DNA from: Neoceratodus forsteri
Lineage: Eukaryota; Chordata; Ceratodontiformes; Ceratodontidae
Assembly: GCA_016271365.2 (NCBI GenBank)
Contig: CM028131.1
Span: forward strand, 173,728,501 to 173,792,500
Direction of reading: 5' to 3'
DNA: 64,000 nt
The stretch's first letter is position 1, and every line of letters starts with the position of its first letter. The translations under genes were made by a program, and so were the position numbers. Shown in pieces: positions 58,146 to 64,000 of this stretch. Under the pieces are notes generated by a model. It had not been told where the DNA came from. It made no database searches and saw only the letters and a program-made list of their open reading frames with translations.

Positions 58146-59943
58146 TCAACTGCTCCGTGCTAGGTTGTTTATTACCAAAGTTTTCCATTGTCTAAGTGAT
58201 GGTTGCACATGTGAGACCCACGTGTTCTGTAAGCATTGTCTCACCATATTCAAAAGCACCCTTATGGTTCTGGTATTTGGCTCCCATTCCTCCATCCCCA
58301 GGTCCTCCATCCCAAACATTATAGAGACTGCATTGTCTGCCACAGGGGTATGCATAGCTTTCTCCACCCAAAATGGTTGAAGCTTTCCACATTCCCAAAA
58401 ATAATTGATTGATGTTACCCTTACCCTGTTGCATCTACTGCAGATGGGTGAGATAGTAGGATAAAACTTATTGACCACCACGGGGCAGTATAATCTATGC
58501 ACAAATTTATATTGTGACTCTTTAAATTTATTACACATCAATAGCCCCCTGTGTGACTGTAAGACCATGGACCAGTTATGTTCTGTGATCTGGATTCCCA
58601 AATCTCTCTTCCATAATCCATTCATCTTTAAAGACCTATCTGGGAACAAATCCCTATCTTGTCTTACTGCTCGGGCTATAAGACCTTAAGGTATAACTTA
58701 TTTCTTCCAGATCAATTCCTCTAGGGGTTCCAATGCAGACACCTGCCTGTCAGGCCCAGTTCTAGTTGTGCTAAAAGCACTTATCTGGAAATATTTATAC
58801 CTGTGTGAGGCTGGGATGCCATATGCTTCTCTTAATTCTTCAAAGGTATGGATACCTCCCCTCCCATGTAGATCCCAAAGGCAACATATCCCCCCCCAGA
58901 CTTCCAATCCTCCCCCTTCTAATCCTGGCAGGAAGGCTGGGTTCCCCACTATTAGTACCAAGCCTGTTACTGTTCGCCCCCCCCTTCATCTCTTCTTATC
59001 CTGTTCCCATGCATCTAGTGTCCATTCTACCAAAGGCTTCCTAAACCACAACCTTTGGTATGCTTTCTTTCCTCCTGGGTCTAGATAAGCTGTCAAGCCA
59101 ACTGGTGTATCCTCCCCCTCTAAATCCACCAACCCTACCTCTTCCTCCTGGTGTACCCAATCCTGAATATATCAGTTTTGCATGGCTAGGACATAGCTCT
59201 TAAGGTCCGGGAAGTTAAGGCCTCTCTTATCTGCCTTACCTTTTAACTTGAGCAAACTCAACCTGGGCTTCTTATTCTGCCAGATAAATCTACCAAACTC
59301 CTTCTCTAAATCTTTGTAGTCCCAATTAGTTAATCCCATCAACAGCATCTGCATCAAATACAGAATCCTGGGTATTACATTCATTTTCAGGAGATTGATG
59401 CATCCCATCCATGATATTGGGAGTGCCCACCATCTTTCCATGTCTGCTTTAATTATTTGCAGCAGGGGTCCATAACTGAGCCCATATAGTCCTGCCAGAT
59501 CTTTCCCTACCTTAATTCCCAGATATGTAAAATTGTCCTGTACCACCATGAATGCCCATGCATTCTCAACCACCCGAAGTCCCTGCCCTGCAATCCTGAA
59601 CATTTCTGACTTGGTTAGGTTCAATTTAGAACCTGAAAAGCTTGCACATTCCTGTACCATCTCAAGTAAGGCAGGTACAGGGGTTTCCTGGTGTGTAGTA
59701 AACAGCAGCTGGTCATCTGCATAAAGAGTCAATTTATGGTGCATTCCTGACTTCCCCACCACTCCTTGAATTCTATCATCCCCTCTTATGCGAATCGCCA
59801 AAGGCTCAATCGCCAAAACAAATAGAAGTGGTGAAAGGGGTCACCCCTGTTTTGTTCCCCTGCATAGCTCAAACATCTCAGTGCATCCCCCATTAACTAA
59901 GACCTGGGCCCGTGGACCAGTGTAGAGCATACGTACCATATCT

Positions 59944-59982
59944 GTATATATATATATATATATATAGATATATATATCCTCC
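59944..59982. repeat. (TA)n microsatellite
   Basis: TA dinucleotide run interrupted once by GATA, inside the L1-C RT between palm A and motif B. Confidence 0.95.
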
Positions 59983-60832
59983 CCAGTCCGAATCTTCACA
60001 ACACCTCAAATAAATAGGGCCATTCTATGGAATCAAGTGCCTTTTCAGCATCCATGGACAGCACCACAACTTTACCTGGATGCCAATTGCCCCATTGAAT
60101 GATATTCAGGAGCCTTCTCATATTGTGATATGATTGGCAACCCGGCACAAATCCGGTCTGATTTGTGTGCACCAATTGGGACAGGATTCCCCTCAATGTA
60201 TGGGCCAATATCTTGGTGAAGATTTTAGTGTTACAATTTAAAAGCGATATAGGGTGACATGACCCACACTTAGATGGGTCCTTCCCTGGTTTGGGGAGCA
60301 CACAAATCATTGCCTGCAGGCCATTTATTGGCAGCCCATCCTCCTCTCTAGCCTCTACCAACATCTTAGCCATGGGCCCAACTAGGTCATCTCGTAACTC
60401 TTTATAGTATTCCATAACAAATCCATTGGGCCCACTTGCTTCTCCATTCTTCATTAATGCTATTGCCGCCCCCCACTCTCCCTCACTGATAATGTCTCCC
60501 CTAATTTCTCCCTTTGTTTCTCCAATAATTCTGGTAGTCTCACTCCATCCAAGAATCTGGTCATTAAGGGTTCCATATCCTCACAATCCACCTTATACAG
60601 GGCCTCATAAAAGGCCACAAAAATGTCTCTTATTTTGTCATTCTGGGTTTGTACCTGACCCCTCCTATCCTTCACCCCAGTCACTACTGCTGTTCCCCAT
60701 CTACCCCTCCTTGCAAGTCGAGCAAGTATTGTCCCTGGCTCGTTTCCCAATTCATATATCTGTTGTCTACCATAAAAAAGAGATGTACTAGCCTCACCAG
60801 TTAACATTAAATTGGGGGCCCCTCTAAGTGCC

Positions 60833-61150
60833 GGGTAGCCTCCCCTTTGCCTGACACCCCGACTGCAAAACACAGAAAATTACCACTGCAGCGACAGTCA
60901 CTGCAATTGTCCATTTCTGTGTTTCACTTTCCTCCAGTGTCCTGCCCCTCCCTGGGCCAGCTCTGACCTGGAGTTGAGAATCCTAGAGTCTGGGAGGTTT
61001 GAGGGCAGAGCCCCCCACATGGTGGTATGGGGGGGCACAGCCCCCCACAGAAAACACTGGGGGCTTGGGCAGCATAATACCTGCATCAGTATTGTGCTGT
61101 CGCTGTGTGGGTGGTCGACAGATTTACTGTTGACCAAACTTGGTGCTTCC
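60833..61150. mobile_element. 318-bp unclassified insertion in L1-C with target duplication
   Basis: CTAAGTGCC occurs at 60824-60832 and again at 61151-61159, flanking a G+C-rich 318-bp segment that interrupts the L1-C frame. Read on the minus strand, L1-C gives GDILALRE before and ALRGAPNLMLTGEA after, so removing one copy plus the insert rejoins the ORF. The insert has GGGGGGCTGTGCCCCCC and GTCGACCAC words and ends near TTTCTGTGTTTTGCAGTCGG. I see no clear terminal inverted repeat, A/B box or tail, so its class (short DNA transposon or SINE) is open. Confidence 0.7.
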
Positions 61151-62180
61151 CTAAGTGCCAATATATCTCCCCCTTCAGCTGCTCTGTAGGGTGCTTGATC
61201 ATTTTCGGCTCTGTGTCCTTTAATTGCTTTTCTAAATTCTGGCATCTGAGCCTCCCCTGTCATTTATACCCATTCCCATAATCAATTATTGCACCAGCAT
61301 GTATGACTTCCCTGCTTCCAAATATACCCTTTGTATGGGGGCAGTAGCTTCATTTGTCTCTTTATATTCCTCCCACCTTTGTTTCAGGAATTTCCTAAAT
61401 TTTTCAAATGTCATCAAATATGTTGGAAATCACCAGCCTGGATATGGCCCTGATACTTCCCCTAGGAGGCACCTCAAAACCATCGTAGAATGATCCAATA
61501 TGTGAATGGGTCCATGCTTGACATCCCGCACCCCTCCATATCCTTCTTTTGTGACATATATGTAGTCCAGCCTGGACCATGTCCCATGTGGGTTGGAATA
61601 GAATGTGTATTCCCATGCCCCTGGATTAGCTGCCCGCCATGCATCCACCATGTCGAAATCCACCTCCCCTTGTTTCCACTGGGTAACTGCCCTCTCGTGT
61701 CTGCTCATTCCCTTCGAGTAGTCCAGGCTGGAGTCCAATACATAGTTAAAATCACCACCTAGACATAAAATTGGGAACTGCTGCCTGATCATGATATCCA
61801 AAATTATTTTCATAAAATGTGGGATCAAACACTGCTGGGGCATAGATGCTGGCATATGTAACCTGCTCTTCCTTCACTCTACCTTGAACAAACATGTATC
61901 AACCAGTTACTTGTTCTGATACCACTCTTTCCACCTTAATTGGGTAGCTTTTGTGGAGTAGTATTGCCACCCCCCATTTATGGGAGTTGTATACCATAGC
62001 AAGACATTCCCTGATCCATCCCCCTACCAGCTTTTGGTGCTGCCCCACTGTGAGGTGGGTCTCTTGAAGTAGTGCTACCTGAGCTTGACAATTCTTTAGA
62101 GCCTGTAGCACCTTTTTTCCTCTTTATGGGATTATGGAATCCATGGATATTCCATGAGACTGTTACCGTGTCATTTTCCA

Positions 62181-63235
62181 TTCGTATTCCAGGTATTTCC
62201 ACTAGCCCGTTCCTTATTTCTATCAGTTATTTCCTCTCACCCAGCACAACAATGAGGCACAGTCACAGTATTTCACATGTACTCTCAGGTTTGAACAGCC
62301 CCCTCCCTCCCACCAATTCCCCAGTAACTCCTGCAGCAGGCAGAATTCCAACCAACAAGTTATTAGCAGATTGTAACAAAACTTAACATTATTAGTATAA
62401 TGTGTTTGGTTATCCCATCTTCTTGTGACCTTCTCCTTGTACTCTGCAGTATCTTCCTATACCCCATTTCTCTTACCTGGGCTTGAAGGATACTATACCA
62501 AGCCCCTTCCAAAACATCTTCTCCAATTTAGCAGACACTGGTGCAGGTTCCATTCTCCCCATCTTCCCCCAATACTCACTATTTACCCCATCATGATATA
62601 TAAGTGAGTTCCACCAAAACTTCTCCCCCCCAAAACCCACCCGGTAAACTGTGGAAGCCATCTCAGACACCTTGTATTGTTCCCGTCTCCTCCACGTTAA
62701 TTAAACCCAGGCTGCCATGCCTCACATTCCCGGGCCTCTCTAATGGTGCCCCTACTTACCCCAGAACCGAGGTCCAGTAAGTAAGCTGGCATGGTGCCGT
62801 CCCTCCCTCAATCGTACATCAAGGCTTTCCAGCGATGCCCATTACTTTGGTCTCTGTATCTGAAGAGACAGAAAATAGAAAGCCATTTAAAACTTACACT
62901 CTTCTGTTTCTGAATTCTCAGCCCCCTCCCCAATTTTTCCAGTAAATCTAAATTGAACTTAGAAAACCCCATCTTTCTCCCTTATATCCCCTCCAACTTC
63001 TGGGGTTCCCCCTCCCATTATCCTGACAGATAATTAGAGATATTAATTATGCAACCAGAAATGCCTGTGTGTCTTTTTATGTTGTAACTGGGTCTTTTAA
63101 CTCTGACCCATGATTTGTCTTCTGTGCTCTGTGTTTGCATGCTGCCTTTTTGCTTTTCTCCCTTTTGTTCCCTCTTCCCTCGTGTCACTCCTGGGAACAT
63201 GCTTCAGCTCATGGCACTTTTCCCAGTTATTAACT
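62181..63235 (-). other. Probable L1-C inter-ORF region
   Basis: Upstream of L1-C ORF2 on the minus strand, with no ORF1 motif. Length and position match the 1.5-kb inter-ORF gap of L1-A. The element seems to end at or before the A+T-rich AAATAAATAAA at 63238-63249. Confidence 0.4.
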
Positions 63236-63249
63236 TTTAAATAAATAAA

Positions 63250-64000
63250 TGTAACCCCCAGGTGGCGCTATCCAAAGGGCTACTATCCCTACCTGCATAA
63301 TTGCTAACAGGTTGAGGGGCCTAGGTTCTATGGCGGGTGCCTCCACCCAGAGGTCAGGGTTTGCAGTAGTCAGACTAACTTGGTCACAGCCCTCTGGGAC
63401 ACTGAAACCCCTTTTTATTCCTACTAGTGGCTCACACAATACACCATGAGTATCTTCACTATTTACACTTACCCCCAGGACTGGTTCGGTCAGCTTGACC
63501 CTGGGAACCCCCTGCAAAACAAGATGATACAATACGATAGCCACAGTGCAATACTTTAACATAAACGAATACCTCAATCAGTGTAACTTTGCTGAAACAA
63601 ACAGATCTGATTTATTTTAGGGGCTGTAACAAGGATAGGGGGAAATCAAGTTAATTAGGTTAGACACATTAATAATCATAGTACTGTGCACGTATTCAGA
63701 GTCCCAGATGTCACTCTTACTGGGTACCCAGGATGGTGGGGGGCTAGCCAGGATCAGTGCAGCTGGTTGGTGCCCTGAGATGGAAAAAACACTTGCACAA
63801 TACCCAATTGTAATCCGGAGCCAGTTGGCTCAGTTCTTGAAGAAAAGAAGAAAAGAAATCGGATAAAACACTTGCAGTTAGATAGACAGATGGCAGGGAG
63901 CTACCCTGATTTGTACTCACAAACTCAAGACCGAAAACTGGCACAGATGGGGTTCTGGATTGCCAGACTCCCTCACACAGCAAGGAGATGAATTTTTACA
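63250..64000. mobile_element. Possible LTR start, cut by the window end
   Basis: After AAATAAATAAA the sequence opens with TGTAACCCCCAGGTGGCGCT, a TG-initial terminus of the kind seen on LTR retrotransposons. G+C content and character change from the L1-C flank. No CA end, primer-binding site or coding domain lies within the window, and a frame at 63230-63577 (minus) has no motif. It could equally be an unrelated unique sequence. Confidence 0.2.

Larger units (their letters stand above)
58146..62180 (-). pseudogene. L1-C ORF2: endonuclease, RT and C-terminal zinc motif
   Basis: Minus strand from about 62180. EN: TVSWNIHGFHNPIKR, VALLQETHLTVGQH (62.06 kb), ILCLGGDFNYVLDSSLDYSK (61.75 kb), TWSRLDYIYV and LDHSTMVLRC. 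RT: GEASGPNGFVMEYYKE, ICVLPKPGKDPSKCGSCHPI, HTNQTGFVPGCQ, VLSMDAEKALDSIEWPYLFE (palm A), FVLAIEPLAIRIRGDDRI-like, TLYADDQLLF (intact motif C, 59711-59725), YLGIKVGKDL, GRFIWQNKKPRLSL and KRGLNFPDLKSYVLAMQ. The C-terminal CSRCNRVRVTSINYFWECG keeps three cysteines but has Asn at the usual His. Frameshifts occur near 61.9, 61.4, 60.45 and 59.85 kb and throughout 59.1-58.65 kb. A 318-bp insertion sits at 60833-61150. Confidence 0.9.

Noticed and set aside
1..64000. CRISPR array, operon or bacterial-type gene clusters
   Set aside because: No regularly spaced short repeats with unique spacers and no dense same-strand ORFs; content is eukaryotic retroelement DNA throughout.

Overview
The window looks like a piece of a large, repeat-rich vertebrate nuclear genome. 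I see no convincing host protein-coding gene. Nearly every recognisable protein signature is reverse transcriptase, endonuclease or ORF1 of a retroelement. The mixture is CR1-like LINEs with a zinc-finger/esterase ORF1, L2-like LINEs with short-unit 3' tails, L1-clade LINEs, a Penelope-like element with a GIY-YIG domain, and tRNA-headed SINEs. That mixture fits an amphibian, lungfish or another large-genome non-mammalian vertebrate. A caecilian- or salamander-type genome is my guess, not something the sequence proves.

Layout. 1-5.7 kb: a CR1 RT scrap, a hairpin/foldback repeat (413-785), a purine-rich tandem repeat (1.67-2.34 kb), a minus-strand Penelope-like element (2.5-4.08 kb) and a decayed minus-strand CR1 (4.13-5.66 kb) carrying a 223-bp L2-tail insertion. 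5.7-12.9 kb: mostly unrecognised sequence with L2 3' fragments, a giant inverted repeat (9.56-10.38 kb) and a palindromic MITE-like repeat (11.9-12.13 kb). 12.9-18.8 kb: an L1 ORF1 relic, a long unrecognised stretch and the 3' end of another L2-like LINE. 19.4-36.4 kb: one CR1 element (CR1-A) split by a nested stack. L2-A (21.93-24.48) is followed by L1-A (24.48-34.34), which has L2-B (31.33-33.79, minus) inside its 3' UTR. A further L2 fragment (34.45-34.86) sits in the CR1-A RT. 37.6-42.06 kb: a second CR1 (CR1-B) with a tRNA-derived SINE in its RT. 43.2-46.6 kb: L1-B ORF2. 46.6-49.25 kb: small SINE, CR1 and L1 ORF1 scraps. 49.29-51.89 kb: a minisatellite of roughly 46-bp units. 53.44-53.61 kb: nested hairpins. 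53.9-56.73 kb: minus-strand CR1-C. 58.1-62.2 kb: minus-strand L1-C ORF2 with a 318-bp insertion. From 63.25 kb: a possible LTR start.

How the parts interact. The tRNA-headed SINE at 40.5 kb ends in the same 3' tail as the L2-like LINEs here, so it is most simply read as a parasite of that LINE family. Nesting gives a relative order: CR1-A is older than L1-A, which is older than L2-B. All elements carry stops, frameshifts, truncations or lost catalytic residues, so none looks autonomous now.
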